64,000 nucleotides of DNA from Synechococcus sp. RS9909 (GTDB lineage: Bacteria; Cyanobacteriota; Cyanobacteriia; PCC-6307; Cyanobiaceae): assembly GCF_014279595.1 (NCBI RefSeq), contig NZ_CP047943.1, positions 2,230,422 through 2,294,421 of the forward strand, read 5' to 3'. The translations under genes were made by a program, and so were the position numbers. This document shows, in pieces, positions 1 to 11,340 of this stretch. Numbering within the stretch: the stretch's first letter is position 1; each line of letters starts with the position of its first letter. The notes under the pieces were generated by a model. The model had not been told where the DNA came from and searched no databases. It worked only from the letters and a program-made list of their open reading frames with translations.

Positions 1-41
1 TGCTCCAGGTCGCCAAACCGGCAGCGAGCAACAGCTTTCAA
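1..41 (-). CDS. possible 5' end of a gene running off the left edge
   Basis: A TTG at 39-41 opens a minus-strand frame reading MKAVARCRFGDLE up to the window edge. That beginning resembles the N-terminus of zinc-type alcohol dehydrogenase/quinone reductase proteins, which often start MKA. Only 13 codons are visible, the start codon is weak and no ribosome binding site stands out, so this is a guess. Positions 42-135 hold no convincing gene on either strand. Confidence 0.2.
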   Translation of the reverse strand, partial: MKAVARCRFGDLE

Positions 42-135
42 CGCCGCGACGCGATCGATAAGCCAGCCCGCCGGCTCACCGTGGTCTGTGCCGACCCAGT
101 GAAGCCGAAACCATCAGCACCGAAACCCGGCGCTC

Positions 136-375
136 CTAATCCCAGTCAAACGTGAAGCGCTGACCAGGCATCAGCCGGGTCACTTCCGCCTGGATTTCCG
201 CCATCAGCTGCGTGCTGATCAAAGGGTGGTTCTTGATCTCGCGCACCAGCTCCTGCACATCCTCGGGCGTGAGGCCATGGCTCGACACCATCGCATCGAG
301 GCGCTGCTTGACGCTCTGCAGCACCAGCAGCTGCTCGTCGCTCAAGGGAGCCGCGTTGGGATGGTCGATCTTCAT
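136..375 (-). CDS. conserved-looking hypothetical protein, 79 aa
   Basis: I do not recognise this protein. It is a small soluble acidic/basic mixed polypeptide with no signal peptide or membrane segment, predicted to be mostly helical: residues 12-60 are rich in Leu, Gln, Glu and Val with heptad-like spacing. It ends in an aromatic/acidic tail (FTFDWD). The frame is open 20 codons further upstream, but the extension is low-complexity and reads into the promoter region shared with pgm, so the internal ATG at 373-375 is preferred. It is divergent from pgm, with about 110 bases between starts. Function unknown. Confidence 0.6.
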   Translation of the reverse strand: MKIDHPNAAPLSDEQLLVLQSVKQRLDAMVSSHGLTPEDVQELVREIKNHPLISTQLMAEIQAEVTRLMPGQRFTFDWD

Positions 376-460
376 GGCGTGGGGAGCGGACCTGCCACCG
401 GCAAGGTAGCTACGACAACTGGTTGCGCCCAACACGACCCCAGCGCCGGATCATGTTTAG

Positions 461-2146
<1,686 letters not shown>

Positions 2147-2164
2147 TCGCTTGAGCGCGAAGGG

Positions 2165-2431
2165 TCAGCGGCGGTGGTGGCGGCGCCTGGAGCGGTGATA
2201 GTCCGCCTCCGGGCTTCCTTCCTGAAGTTGCCGCATGCTCTCGATGGCAGCACCGAACAGAGCGGCGGCGGCCACCACCACCCCGTAGAGGTAACGCACC
2301 CGGCCGGGGGAGAGATCGGCGGGGGTGTTGCGCAGGAATGCATCGAGAAACAACGCCAGCACAACGCCGATCGCCGCCCCGATCAGAGCGGCCCAGAGCA
2401 CCTTGAAGCCTTGAAATGCAGCCGGTTTCAT
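2165..2431 (-). CDS. small two-helix membrane protein, 88 aa
   Basis: Unrecognised protein with two hydrophobic segments (about residues 10-32 and 47-65) and a very basic, His/Arg-rich C-terminal tail. Its ATG overlaps the stop codon of the RND pump by 4 bases (ATGA), so it is translationally coupled and is the third gene of the efflux operon. A role in assembling or stabilising the pump is possible but only inferred from position; the sequence alone gives no function. Confidence 0.7.
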   Translation of the reverse strand: MKPAAFQGFKVLWAALIGAAIGVVLALFLDAFLRNTPADLSPGRVRYLYGVVVAAAALFGAAIESMRQLQEGSPEADYHRSRRRHHRR

Positions 2432-5400
2432 GCCGATGGTTCCTCAACAGCAGCGCTGTCGCTGGAGAGCAGCGTCTTCACCACCACATAGAAGACGGGC
2501 ACCACAAACAACGAGAGCACGGTGGCCACCAGCAGGCCGCCGAACACCACCGCCCCCAGAGACGTCTGGCTGCGGGCCCCTGCCCCACTGGCAAACACCA
2601 GGGGAAGAAAGCCAAACAGCGAGGAGATCGCCGTCATCAGAATCGGCCGCAAGCGGGAACCGGCGGCAAACCGTGCCGCTTCCAGTGCCGAGGCCCCGGC
2701 CAGCATGCGCTGGTTGGCCAGATCCACGATCAGGATGCCGTTGCCCGCCGCCAGGCCGATCAACATCACCAGCCCCACCTGGGCATACACATTGAGCACT
2801 TCGCCACGCAGGGCAAGAAAGATCAGGGCACCGAGCATGGCCGTCGGCACGGTCATCAGGATGATCAACGGATCGGAATAGCTCTCGTACTGGGCCGCCA
2901 GCACGAGATACACCGCCAACACGCCGAGGGCGAAGATCACCACCGCCAGGGCCCCGGCCTTGACCTCCTCCCTGGAAATGCCGGTCCAGTCGAAGCTCAA
3001 GCCCTGGGGGTTCAAGCGGGCGAAGATGGCCTTCATGGCATTGATCGCCTGACCGGAACTCTTGCCCGGCGCCGGCGTGCCCTCGATCTTGATCGAGCGA
3101 TAGAGGTTGAAGTGGGGCACCACGGTGGGGCCCACCGTTTCCTTCACCGTGAAGAACTCGGAGAGGGGGATCTGATCACCCTGCTGGTCTTTCACATAGA
3201 GGGCCGTGAGCTTGTCGGGTGTGGCCCGACTTTCCGCACCGGCCTGCACGTACACGCGTCGCACCTTGCCCTCCTGGAAGGTGTCATTCACATACAGGCC
3301 ACCGAAATTGACGCTGAAGGTCTGCATCGCAGCTCCGAAATCAACGCCGAGAGCCGCCATCCGATCCCGATCCACATCGATGGCGATCTGGGGTGACTCG
3401 GGCGCAAACAGGGTGTAAACCCGATCCAGATCCGGATCGCTGTTGCCCGCCTGGATCAACTGGCCGGCTGTGGCGAAGAACTGGCCGAGGTTGTAGGCAC
3501 CACCGCTCTGATCGAGCAGCTGAAACTCGAAGCCGCCGCCGGTGCCATAGCCGGGGATCGCCGGCGGTTCCACCACAAACACCCGGGCGCCATCAATCGC
3601 TGCAGCCAACTTGCGATTCAAACGCTCCACAATCGCCGCCACATTCTGATCTCGCTCACGGCGATCCGACCAATTCTTGGTGCCGAAGAAAAACAGCCCT
3701 TTGTTGGGGCTGTTGCCATCGAGGCTGGCACCGCTGAACACGGAGGCGGCGGTGATGTCTTTCTCCGTGCGCAACACAGCAGCGACCTGATCATTGATCG
3801 CCTCGGTCACCTGGGTGGACACACCCTCCGGCGCCTGCACCACACCGATGGCATAGCCCTGGTCTTCGATCGGCACAAAACCACCGGGAATCGCCCGGAA
3901 GGCGACGGCGGTGAGCAGGATGCCGGTCGCCAGCAGACTCATCACCAGACGGCGCCGGCTCAGGGCCCAGCCCAGGGCAGCGGCGTAGCGACGCTCCATC
4001 ACCGCGTAGAGGCGATTGAAGTTGGCGAAGATCACCGGGGTGAACCAGCCGAGGCTGAGGCCGAGGGCTGGAAAAAACAGCACCGGAAACCAACGACTCA
4101 CCCCCACCAGCGCCAGACCGCTGATGGCACCACCGAGCGTGAAGGGGAGCGCACAGGGGCGGTCGATCAGGCGGGCGAGCACCAGACCGAACAGGGCAGC
4201 CACCACCGTGGGCACCAACACCAGGGCCGCGCCACCCCCCACCACCAACAGTCCATAGGCAAAGCCGATCAGCGTGCCGGCGATGGCATAGGCCCGGCGC
4301 CCGGGATCCTTCGATTCCCGCGCCAACAGCAGGGCGGAGAGCATCGGCGAGAAGGTGAGGGCATTGAACGTGGAAATGGCGATCGAAAAGATCACCGTGG
4401 CTGCAAATTGCTTATAGATCGTGCCCGTGGCGCCGGGGAAAAACAGCACGGGCAGGAACACGGCGAATTTCACGAGCGATGTGGCAATCACAGCGGAGAA
4501 CAGTTCATCCATCGTCGCCTTGGCCGCCTCCAGGGCGGAGAGGCCTTCCGCCCGCTTCGACGAGGTGTCTTCGATCACGGTGATGGCATCATCCACCACC
4601 AAGCCGGTGGCGAGCACCAGACCGAACAGGGTGAGTTGATTCAGGGAGAAGCCGAAGGCCAGCACCAGGCCGAAAGTGCCGATCAGTGCCACCGGAATCG
4701 CGATCCCCGGCACCAGGGTGGCCTTCCAATTCTGCAGAAACAGAAACAGAATCAGAACGACAAGAACCACGGCATCCCGAAGGGAATTCACCACTCCCTG
4801 AATTGAGGCGCTGATGAAATCGGTGTTGTCGTAGATCTTCTCCATCTTCAGGCCCACGGGCATGCTGGCTTCAAAGTCAGCCAACACCTGCTTCACCCCA
4901 TCCGACACCTCGAGCGCATTACTCCCCGAAAGCTGATACACCGCCAGCCCCACCGAGGGCACACCCTGGAGGTCGGTGGCACTCACGGCATACGACTCCC
5001 CACCCAGTTGCACCGTGCCCACATCGCGCAAACGGACCAGGCCGCCGTCCTCGACGGTGCGCACAATCATATTTTCGAACTCCTCCACGCTGCGCAGTCG
5101 CCCCTGCAGCTGCACGGTGAAGGTGAACTCCTGACCCTGCGGCGAGGGTTCACCGCCCACCTGACCGGCAGGCACCAGACGATTCTGGCTGCTCACCTGA
5201 TTCACCACTTCCGAGGAGGTGAGACCGAAAGCGGTGAGCTTGTTAGGGTCGAGCCAGAGACGGAAGGCGAGCTTGCGATTGCCGAAATAGGTGAGATCGC
5301 CCACCCCTTTCACCCGCTTGATCGCATCGGTGAGATTGAGATCGAGCAGACCGCTGATCGTTTCTGCGCTGTAAAAAATCTTATCTGGGTCTTCGCTGAC

Positions 5401-5832
5401 AAAGTTGTAAACCAGAAGAATCGAGTTGGAGGCCTTATTCACCGTGACCCCGGCTTTTCGCACCTCCTCCGGCAGTTGGGGCTCCGCCAGGGAGACTCGA
5501 TTCTGCACATTCACCTGGTTGATATCACCATCGGTGCCGCTGGCAAAGGCCACATCAATGGCGCTCACCCCATCGGATGAACTGTTGGACTTGATGAAGT
5601 CCATGTTCTCCACACCATTGATCTGCTGCTCGAGCACGCTGGTGACGCCTTCCTCCACTGACACCGCATCGGCACCCGTGTAGGTGGCTCGCACCTTGAT
5701 GGTGGGGGGAGCGATATCGGGGAGGTTTTCAATCGGCAGGATTGGGATCGCAATCAGACCCACAATCACGATCAGGATGCTGCAGACCGTGGTGAGAACC
5801 GGCCTGGTGATGAAGTTGTTGGATGCCGACAT
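2428..5832 (-). CDS. RND-family efflux pump, inner-membrane transporter (AcrB/HAE1 type)
   Basis: Proton-driven exporter of hydrophobic or amphiphilic compounds across the envelope, working with an adaptor and an outer-membrane channel. The 1134 residues show the full HAE1 layout: a first membrane helix at 10-30 followed by a large periplasmic porter loop, six helices, a second porter loop and a last helix group. The proton-relay motif GLVVDDAI (two Asp, about 409-410) in TM4 is intact. The length is about 80 residues above AcrB, explained by an extra hydrophobic stretch around residues 510-600 that suggests added membrane segments between the two halves. It follows the adaptor by 9 bases. 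Substrate cannot be predicted. Confidence 0.93.
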   Translation of the reverse strand: MSASNNFITRPVLTTVCSILIVIVGLIAIPILPIENLPDIAPPTIKVRATYTGADAVSVEEGVTSVLEQQINGVENMDFIKSNSSSDGVSAIDVAFASGTDGDINQVNVQNRVSLAEPQLPEEVRKAGVTVNKASNSILLVYNFVSEDPDKIFYSAETISGLLDLNLTDAIKRVKGVGDLTYFGNRKLAFRLWLDPNKLTAFGLTSSEVVNQVSSQNRLVPAGQVGGEPSPQGQEFTFTVQLQGRLRSVEEFENMIVRTVEDGGLVRLRDVGTVQLGGESYAVSATDLQGVPSVGLAVYQLSGSNALEVSDGVKQVLADFEASMPVGLKMEKIYDNTDFISASIQGVVNSLRDAVVLVVLILFLFLQNWKATLVPGIAIPVALIGTFGLVLAFGFSLNQLTLFGLVLATGLVVDDAITVIEDTSSKRAEGLSALEAAKATMDELFSAVIATSLVKFAVFLPVLFFPGATGTIYKQFAATVIFSIAISTFNALTFSPMLSALLLARESKDPGRRAYAIAGTLIGFAYGLLVVGGGAALVLVPTVVAALFGLVLARLIDRPCALPFTLGGAISGLALVGVSRWFPVLFFPALGLSLGWFTPVIFANFNRLYAVMERRYAAALGWALSRRRLVMSLLATGILLTAVAFRAIPGGFVPIEDQGYAIGVVQAPEGVSTQVTEAINDQVAAVLRTEKDITAASVFSGASLDGNSPNKGLFFFGTKNWSDRRERDQNVAAIVERLNRKLAAAIDGARVFVVEPPAIPGYGTGGGFEFQLLDQSGGAYNLGQFFATAGQLIQAGNSDPDLDRVYTLFAPESPQIAIDVDRDRMAALGVDFGAAMQTFSVNFGGLYVNDTFQEGKVRRVYVQAGAESRATPDKLTALYVKDQQGDQIPLSEFFTVKETVGPTVVPHFNLYRSIKIEGTPAPGKSSGQAINAMKAIFARLNPQGLSFDWTGISREEVKAGALAVVIFALGVLAVYLVLAAQYESYSDPLIILMTVPTAMLGALIFLALRGEVLNVYAQVGLVMLIGLAAGNGILIVDLANQRMLAGASALEAARFAAGSRLRPILMTAISSLFGFLPLVFASGAGARSQTSLGAVVFGGLLVATVLSLFVVPVFYVVVKTLLSSDSAAVEEPSA

Positions 5833-5841
5833 ATCAGGCCG

Positions 5842-6945
5842 TCAGTTCTTGACCTGAATCGGCATGCCATGCCGAAGGCTGAGCAAATTGGTGGTGATCA
5901 CCTTGTCACCCAGCGCCAGGCCCTTGACCACGGGATAACGGTTGTTCTGCAGTGACCCCAGGGTCACCGGCGTCTGCAGGGCAAAACGGGTGCCCGCTGG
6001 GATCTTGCCCATCTCAATGCCCTTGCGGATCCGGCTCAGATCCGCCTTGCCCGGCTGCGCTTCCAGCTGCTTGAAGCTGCCCACCCGATACACAAAACTC
6101 TGCCCCGACGATTGGGTGACGGCAGCGAAGGGCACCGACGGCAGCTGACGCGCATCGAGCTGGACCCGGGTGCGCAGCCGCTGGCCGTTGCGCAGCACGC
6201 CATCGGGGTTGGGGAACACGGCTTTCACCAGCAGTGCCTGGGTGCCAGCGGCAATGGTCGGATCCACCGACGTGACCGTGCTCTGGGCGAGCACCTTGGT
6301 CGAGCCGGGCATGCTCAGCACCACCGGAAGCCCCAGCTGAATCCGATCGGAATAGGTGGAGGGCACTTCCACCCGGGCCTCCAGCTGGTTGTTCTTGATC
6401 AGCTGGGTGAAGGGATCACCGGAGCGGATCACATCCCCCACCTTCACCTGCACATCGGCCACGATCCCTCGCACCGGTGAGCGCAGGTTGCTGTAAGACA
6501 GATCGGCTTCCTTGGCGATCACCGCTTCCCTTGAGGCGACGTACTGGGCCTTGTATTCATCGCGCTGCAGGGCGGAGGCGGCCCCCTGCGGCACGAGAAA
6601 CTCAAACCGCTCCCAGTTGAGCTTGTCCTTCTGCGCCTGCGCCTGGAGGTTGGCCAGTTCGGCGCGGATCTGGGCCTGATCGAGCACCACCAGCAACTGG
6701 CCGGGGGCCACCGCATCGCCCTGGGAGATTTTCAGTTCCAGAATCCGGCCGGAGGCCTGGGCCGCCAGCTGCACCAGCTCCTTCGCCTCCAGGGTGCTGA
6801 CGGTGTCGATGTCGTCGGTGAAGCGAGCCTCGGTCACAGGAGCCACCTCCACCGCCACAGGCGCCCGTGGTGGCGTCGCTTTGCCACAGGCCGCAAGGCT
6901 GACGCCCAGAGCCGCAAGGGGTGCCAGACGTCGCAGAAGAATCAC
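5842..6945 (-). CDS. RND efflux periplasmic adaptor (membrane fusion protein), lipoprotein
   Basis: Connects the RND pump to an outer-membrane TolC-like channel. With a GTG start at 6945 the protein has 367 residues and begins with a classical lipoprotein signal ending in LAAC, so the mature protein would be anchored by an acylated Cys. The body has the biotinyl-lipoyl, coiled-coil hairpin (Ala/Gln-rich, LQAQAQKDKLNWERFEFL region) and beta-barrel order of AcrA-type adaptors. The frame is open to 7023, but that longer form adds non-signal sequence and overlaps the region in front of rarA, so GTG is preferred. It is the first gene of the adaptor-pump-small-protein operon and divergent from rarA. 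Confidence 0.9.
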   Translation of the reverse strand: MILLRRLAPLAALGVSLAACGKATPPRAPVAVEVAPVTEARFTDDIDTVSTLEAKELVQLAAQASGRILELKISQGDAVAPGQLLVVLDQAQIRAELANLQAQAQKDKLNWERFEFLVPQGAASALQRDEYKAQYVASREAVIAKEADLSYSNLRSPVRGIVADVQVKVGDVIRSGDPFTQLIKNNQLEARVEVPSTYSDRIQLGLPVVLSMPGSTKVLAQSTVTSVDPTIAAGTQALLVKAVFPNPDGVLRNGQRLRTRVQLDARQLPSVPFAAVTQSSGQSFVYRVGSFKQLEAQPGKADLSRIRKGIEMGKIPAGTRFALQTPVTLGSLQNNRYPVVKGLALGDKVITTNLLSLRHGMPIQVKN

Positions 6946-7033
6946 GGGCGGCTGCAGATGGGACTGATTATGGAAGGTTGGCGCGGTGCTGGAATCCCGC
7001 ACAGGCCAGAATCTGCTGATCAAGACCGGTGGG

Positions 7034-9250
7034 ATGACGGCCGATCTGTTCTCGCATCACGGCGATCAGCTCAGGCAGCGGCAGGCGCCTCTGGCCGATC
7101 GCCTCAGGCCGCGCGACCTCGATGACTTCGTCGGTCAGGGCGCCATCCTGGCCGAGGGTCGCCTGCTGCGCCGCGCCATCGCCGCCGATCGGGTCGGCAA
7201 CCTGCTGCTGCATGGTCCGCCAGGAGTCGGCAAGACCACGCTGGCGCGGATCATCGCCAACCACACCCGCGCGCACTTCAGCAGCCTCAATGCCGTGCTC
7301 GCCGGGGTGAAGGAGCTGCGGGCGGAGGTCGATGCGGCGCGACAGCGGCTCGAACGACACGGCCTGCGCACGATCCTGTTCATCGATGAGGTGCATCGCT
7401 TCAACAGCGCCCAGCAGGATGCCCTGCTGCCCTGGGTGGAGAACGGCACCCTCACCCTGATCGGCGCCACCACGGAAAACCCCTATTTCGAGGTCAACAA
7501 GGCGCTGGTGAGCCGGTCGCGTCTGTTCCGCCTTCAAGCGCTCGAGGCCGAGGATCTTCACCGCCTGCTGCAGCGGGCCCTCAGCGACAGCGAACGGGGC
7601 TATGGCAACCGGGCGGTCAGCGTGACAGCCGAGGCCGCCGCCCATCTGGTGGATGTGGCGAACGGCGATGCCCGCAGCCTGCTCAATGCCCTGGAGCTGG
7701 CCGTGGAGAGCACCCCAACGGACGACGACGGCACGGTGAGGATCGATCTGGCCATCGCCGAAGAATCGATCCAGCAGCGGGCAGTGCTCTACGACAAGCA
7801 GGGCGACGCCCATTTCGACACGATCAGCGCCTTCATCAAGTCGCTGCGGGGCTCCGACCCTGATGCCGCCCTGTTCTGGCTGGCTCGCATGGTCGAAGCG
7901 GGAGAGAACCCTCGCTTCATTTTCCGGCGGATGCTGATCGCCGCCGGGGAAGACGTGGGGCTGGCCGATCCCCAGGCGATGGTGGTGGTGGAAGCCTGCG
8001 CCTCCGCCTTCGAACGCACCGGCTTGCCGGAGGGCCTCTACCCCCTCGCCCAGGCGGCGCTCTACCTGGCCTGCACCGACAAAAGCAACAGCACGATCGG
8101 CATCTTCGAAGCGATCAAGAGCGTGCGCAGCGCCCAAAAGCAGGACGTGCCCAGCCACCTGCGTGACGCCAACCGAGACGGCGACGCCTTCGGCGATGGC
8201 CAGGGCTATCGCTATCCCCATGCCTTCCGGGAGCACTGGGTGGCCCAGCAGTATCTGCCCACAGCCCTGCAGGGGGAAGCGTTCTGGACGCCCGGGCGCC
8301 AGGGCTGGGAAGGGGCGCGGCGGGATCGGCTGCTCGAACGTCGCGCCGCCCAGCTGGCCGCTGCCGCCGAAGCCGTGGATGACCACCCCCTGCTGGTGAG
8401 CAGCGGACCGGAGCAGCCCCAGCTGGAACGCTGGCTGCAACGGCAACTGGCGCAGGACGGCGAACGGTTGCAGGAGCTGCGACGACGGCTCTGGGCCGAC
8501 CTGCGCTGGCAACGCACCGATCGGGTGCTGCTGGTGGGGGGTCGCTCCCTGCTCTGGGCCCTCGATCCCCTCGCTGCGGTCTCCGATGGCAGCGTGGCGA
8601 TGCTCTGCGGCTCCAGCCAGGATCGTGATCGGCTCGAGGCCCAAATCACCCTGCTCGATCCCCTGCACCAACCGATGCTGCTGAACGGTGTGGAGGGTCT
8701 GCTGCAGCTCGATCCAGAGCACCGCTTTGAGGTGATCGGCGGTCGGCTGAACCAGGAGGACCTCGCCCTGGCGAACCTGGATCGCCACTGGGCCAGCGTC
8801 AGTGACCGGGCCAGCGATAACAGCCGCCTGCGGCTGTTGATCAGCACACCGGAGCTCGGCCCCACCGCTGCCCTGCTCGCACTGGGGCAACTCAAACCCG
8901 AGCAACTCGCCAGCAGTGAACGCCGGCAACTCGACGCGCTTCTGGCCCTGGAGTCAACCTGGCTGGACGATGCACGGGCCACGACCGCGCTGCAGGCCGC
9001 CTTGCAACGGGCCGGTTGGTCGCTCAGCCAGGAGCGGTGGCAGGAATCGCTGCGCCTGCCCCTGGATCAACCCTTGATTGAGCGCTGGTTGGGGGAAGGT
9101 CGCCCCTATCGGCGCCGCCTGGACGCAAGTGGGCCCGAGGCTTCCGCCTGTGGTCCCCTGCTGCGGCGCTGGCTCGAGGCGCATCGCGGTCGCGCCCTGC
9201 CCCAGCGGCTCTGCCACCTCCGCCTGTCGGGTGAGCGATCAAGAGGCTGA
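7034..9250 (+). CDS. rarA: RarA/MgsA AAA+ ATPase fused to a large C-terminal domain
   Basis: RarA acts at stalled replication forks as a clamp-loader-like AAA+ ATPase. The N-terminal about 430 residues carry Walker [10 protein letters not shown] (61-69), Walker [11 protein letters not shown] (about 114-123) and sensor LIGATTENP (142-150), followed by the RarA tetramerisation region. The remaining about 300 residues are Leu/Arg/Gln-rich and include a Rossmann-like stretch ([17 protein letters not shown]) that resembles a methyltransferase-type fold. Cyanobacterial RarA proteins of this length are known as a RarA/unknown-domain fusion; 738 residues fits. ATG at 7034 is chosen over the upstream in-frame GTG at 6986, which would run into the adaptor promoter. 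Confidence 0.92.
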   Translation: MTADLFSHHGDQLRQRQAPLADRLRPRDLDDFVGQGAILAEGRLLRRAIAADRVGNLLLHGPPGVGKTTLARIIANHTRAHFSSLNAVLAGVKELRAEVDAARQRLERHGLRTILFIDEVHRFNSAQQDALLPWVENGTLTLIGATTENPYFEVNKALVSRSRLFRLQALEAEDLHRLLQRALSDSERGYGNRAVSVTAEAAAHLVDVANGDARSLLNALELAVESTPTDDDGTVRIDLAIAEESIQQRAVLYDKQGDAHFDTISAFIKSLRGSDPDAALFWLARMVEAGENPRFIFRRMLIAAGEDVGLADPQAMVVVEACASAFERTGLPEGLYPLAQAALYLACTDKSNSTIGIFEAIKSVRSAQKQDVPSHLRDANRDGDAFGDGQGYRYPHAFREHWVAQQYLPTALQGEAFWTPGRQGWEGARRDRLLERRAAQLAAAAEAVDDHPLLVSSGPEQPQLERWLQRQLAQDGERLQELRRRLWADLRWQRTDRVLLVGGRSLLWALDPLAAVSDGSVAMLCGSSQDRDRLEAQITLLDPLHQPMLLNGVEGLLQLDPEHRFEVIGGRLNQEDLALANLDRHWASVSDRASDNSRLRLLISTPELGPTAALLALGQLKPEQLASSERRQLDALLALESTWLDDARATTALQAALQRAGWSLSQERWQESLRLPLDQPLIERWLGEGRPYRRRLDASGPEASACGPLLRRWLEAHRGRALPQRLCHLRLSGERSRG

Positions 9251-9253
9251 AGG

Positions 9254-9282
9254 CAAAAAAAGCCCCGGCCATGCCGGGGCTT
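9254..9282 (-). terminator. rho-independent terminator of the DUF1400-like gene
   Basis: A perfect AGCCCCGGC / GCCGGGGCT hairpin with a 3-base loop is followed, on the minus strand, by seven T. It lies about 33 bases after the stop codon of the minus-strand gene at 9315. On the plus strand it sits right behind rarA but lacks a U-tract in that direction. Confidence 0.9.
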
Positions 9283-9314
9283 GAGGGGAAGAAGTCGCAA
9301 AGACTTCGGATGGC

Positions 9315-9944
9315 TCACCAGAGGCCGCGGACGGGAGCAGCGGCGCGGGGAGCGGGAGCAGCAGGCAGGATCTGGTTGGCCTGGATGCAAGCGGGGAGGA
9401 ACACGTACCAGGACAGCAGCGAAGTGGACTGAGCACCGTTGAGGCCGCTCTTGCAGACGTTCTGGGAACCGTCGGACTTGCCGTTGTCAGCCAGAGCAAA
9501 AGCAACGGGCAGGTTGCCCATGATGCCCTGGGAGGACAGCTTGCCGTCGATGGAGTCGGCGATGATCGCGGAGCGGAGGGCCACCACGGAGGTCTTCGTC
9601 TTCATCCAGTAGGGGAAGTAGCTGGTGGTCTGCTCCTTGAGGAACTTCTCACCATCCTTGGAGTAGAGGAAGCGGGAGACGCCGATCAGATCAACGTCGT
9701 AGGTCTTGGTCATGCCTTCGCGGATCTCATCAGCGGTCCAGCCGGAGCCGCCGATGCCGGACTGCAGAGCCCGGTCGGTGATGTCACCGTTCTTGAAGAA
9801 GGTTTTGAAGGCTTTGGACTTGGTGGTCCAGACAGCGCCACCAGTTTCCCAGCGCACAGGGCGCGAGGTACCGGCTTCAGCGGCGACAGCCAAAGTGGAG
9901 AGGGAGACGCCAGCAACGAGGCCGGCAGCGAGACGGGTGAACAC
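9315..9944 (-). CDS. exported DUF1400-like protein, 209 aa
   Basis: Begins with a Sec signal peptide (basic start, hydrophobic core, AVAAEAG cleavage region near residue 24), so it is probably periplasmic. The mature part (FFKNGDITDRALQSGI, then a conserved helical region ending in ALRSAIIADSIDGK... LPVAFAL) looks like the cyanobacterial DUF1400 domain often found in front of alpha/beta hydrolases. No hydrolase Ser-His-Asp core follows. Two Cys near the C-terminus (VCKSG, FLPACIQ) could form a disulfide. The gene stands alone with its own promoter and terminator. Family assignment is moderately sure; function unknown. Confidence 0.8.
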   Translation of the reverse strand: MFTRLAAGLVAGVSLSTLAVAAEAGTSRPVRWETGGAVWTTKSKAFKTFFKNGDITDRALQSGIGGSGWTADEIREGMTKTYDVDLIGVSRFLYSKDGEKFLKEQTTSYFPYWMKTKTSVVALRSAIIADSIDGKLSSQGIMGNLPVAFALADNGKSDGSQNVCKSGLNGAQSTSLLSWYVFLPACIQANQILPAAPAPRAAAPVRGLW

Positions 9945-9970
9945 GGACGGCGGAAAAAGACGTCAACCGA

Positions 9971-9999
9971 ATTATTACTGACGGGAATAAAACTGCCAA
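9971..9999 (-). promoter_or_regulatory. sigma70-type promoter of the DUF1400-like gene
   Basis: On the minus strand TTGGCA (9994-9999) and AATAAT (9971-9976) are separated by exactly 17 bases, and the ATG begins at 9944, leaving a leader of about 20 bases. This is the best -35/-10 pair I see in the window. Confidence 0.7.
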
Positions 10000-10014
10000 C
10001 TGATTTGGGCAGTT
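9985..10014 (-). terminator. weak terminator-like inverted repeat overlapping the -35 box
   Basis: AACTGCC (9991-9997) and GGCAGTT (10008-10014) form a 7-bp stem; on the minus strand it is followed by TTTATT. It could end transcription of the upstream gene at 10112, or act as an operator, since it covers the -35 element of the next gene. Confidence 0.4.
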
Positions 10015-10111
10015 CAGCACCAAAGACGCGCCATAGAGGCCGGCTTTGGACTGTGCAGATCGGGTCTACCAACACTCGCGCGTCTCATCAATCCCGCGGC
10101 AAGATTGTGAA

Positions 10112-10624
10112 TCAAGAGGGTCCTGTCGGCCCGAAGGCCTGCCAACCCGCAGGGCATCCAGACACCGCCAATGTGCTGGGACGTGGCAGAGAACCGCGGC
10201 ACTGCAAGCGCTCCAGGCGATCACCCTTGAGACGCACTTCGGCCATGAAGCCCTCACCGCCGCGACGGGGCGTCAACCAGAGCCGGCTGAAGCCAGGCCC
10301 ACGCTCCACCCGGGCCTGGAGGTCCTGGCCCGCATCCAAGCCCAGATCCGGCAGAGAGCCCGCGAAATGCCCCCAGTAATGGCGGGTCATCTGACCGCTC
10401 ACGAACTGGGACAGCAGCACCTCCGAGTCGCGGCGCCGATGCAGGGTGCTCTCGCGCTCCTCGAGCACCAGGCTCACTGGCCTGGTGTCATCCTCCAGAG
10501 CCGTGATCGAGGCCAGTCGTGCCGTCACCGGCGTGGAAGGGCGCGTCATGCCCGCCAGCCCCAGCGCCACCAGGCACACGGCCGCCAGCGTGGAGGGCAG
10601 CTGACGCAGCGACAGGGAGGCCAA
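10112..10624 (-). CDS. hypothetical membrane-anchored or exported protein, 170 aa
   Basis: I do not recognise this family. Residues 8-28 form one hydrophobic segment that may be an uncleaved anchor or signal peptide, so the rest is probably periplasmic. The body is Arg- and Leu-rich with beta-type stretches (ARVERGPGFSRLWLTPRR, EGFMAEVRLKGDRL) and two Cys near the end (LQCRGS, VSGCPAGW) that might pair. It lies 24 bases downstream of the phosphopantetheinyl transferase gene and is probably cotranscribed with it. Confidence 0.6.
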   Translation of the reverse strand: MASLSLRQLPSTLAAVCLVALGLAGMTRPSTPVTARLASITALEDDTRPVSLVLEERESTLHRRRDSEVLLSQFVSGQMTRHYWGHFAGSLPDLGLDAGQDLQARVERGPGFSRLWLTPRRGGEGFMAEVRLKGDRLERLQCRGSLPRPSTLAVSGCPAGWQAFGPTGPS

Positions 10625-10648
10625 GGCCGACAGAGAAAACGACCTCCA

Positions 10649-11302
10649 TCAGGCTAGGCAGAGGATCCCGGCCTGTCTGACCTCAGACAGCGCCGATCGG
10701 GTCATCGCCAAGGTCCAGTCGCCCACATGCCAGCGCTGCACCGCCAGGGTCCACCCCCCCGTGCGATGGACCACCAGATCAGGTTCGGGCTGGCACGACC
10801 ACTGGCTCAGGTCGCGCGCGATGCTGCCGTGTTGCCATTTGATCGCCGCCTCCTTCACCACCCACAGGTCGAGCACCGCCTCGCGAAGCGCCTGCCCCTC
10901 CAGCCCCCGAAGCGCCCGGCGCTCCGGCTCCAGAAAAAAGCGCTCCGCCAGAGCCCTTGCGGGCACAGCGCGATCCCGACGCTCCAGATCCACACCGAGC
11001 CGATCAGGGGCCCAACCCACCAGCAACGCGTCACAACAGTGACTGAGGCTGACGCCCCCCCAACCGCTTGCCAGCTCGGGAGGCAACCCCGGGGGAGCCT
11101 GCAGGGGCAGATCGCGTGGATCGACGCTGAACAGATCGCCCAGAAGCCGACGCATCCAGGAACGCGACAGCCGATAGCGATCCCGATGCCGAGGCGGCAG
11201 TGCCTCAGCCCAGGCCGTTTCCTGTGCCGATAGACACTCTTGCGACTGGACCCCCTGCTGCGGCGATTCGTGCCATCCCTGCGGCAGAAGCACAAGCCAC
11301 AA
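10649..11302 (-). CDS. 4'-phosphopantetheinyl transferase (Sfp/HetI type)
   Basis: Transfers the phosphopantetheine arm from CoA to a carrier-protein serine, most likely acyl carrier protein for fatty-acid synthesis. The two family motifs are clear: GVDLERR with the metal-binding Asp and Glu, and WVVKEAAIKW. The length of about 217 residues is typical. The start is uncertain: the frame is open to 11368, but that would overlap the divergent peroxiredoxin gene; TTG at 11302 or GTG at 11293 puts the first conserved residues at the right distance. No polyketide or heterocyst genes are near, so a housekeeping role is most likely. Confidence 0.85.
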   Translation of the reverse strand: MWLVLLPQGWHESPQQGVQSQECLSAQETAWAEALPPRHRDRYRLSRSWMRRLLGDLFSVDPRDLPLQAPPGLPPELASGWGGVSLSHCCDALLVGWAPDRLGVDLERRDRAVPARALAERFFLEPERRALRGLEGQALREAVLDLWVVKEAAIKWQHGSIARDLSQWSCQPEPDLVVHRTGGWTLAVQRWHVGDWTLAMTRSALSEVRQAGILCLA

Positions 11303-11340
11303 GGCGGGTACGCTGCGCCGCGGCCCGTGATCACTGCAGC

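Noticed and set aside
6968-8929. 653-codon minus-strand frame opposite rarA
   Set aside because: Composition typical of antisense to a high-GC gene; RarA motifs on the plus strand are complete.
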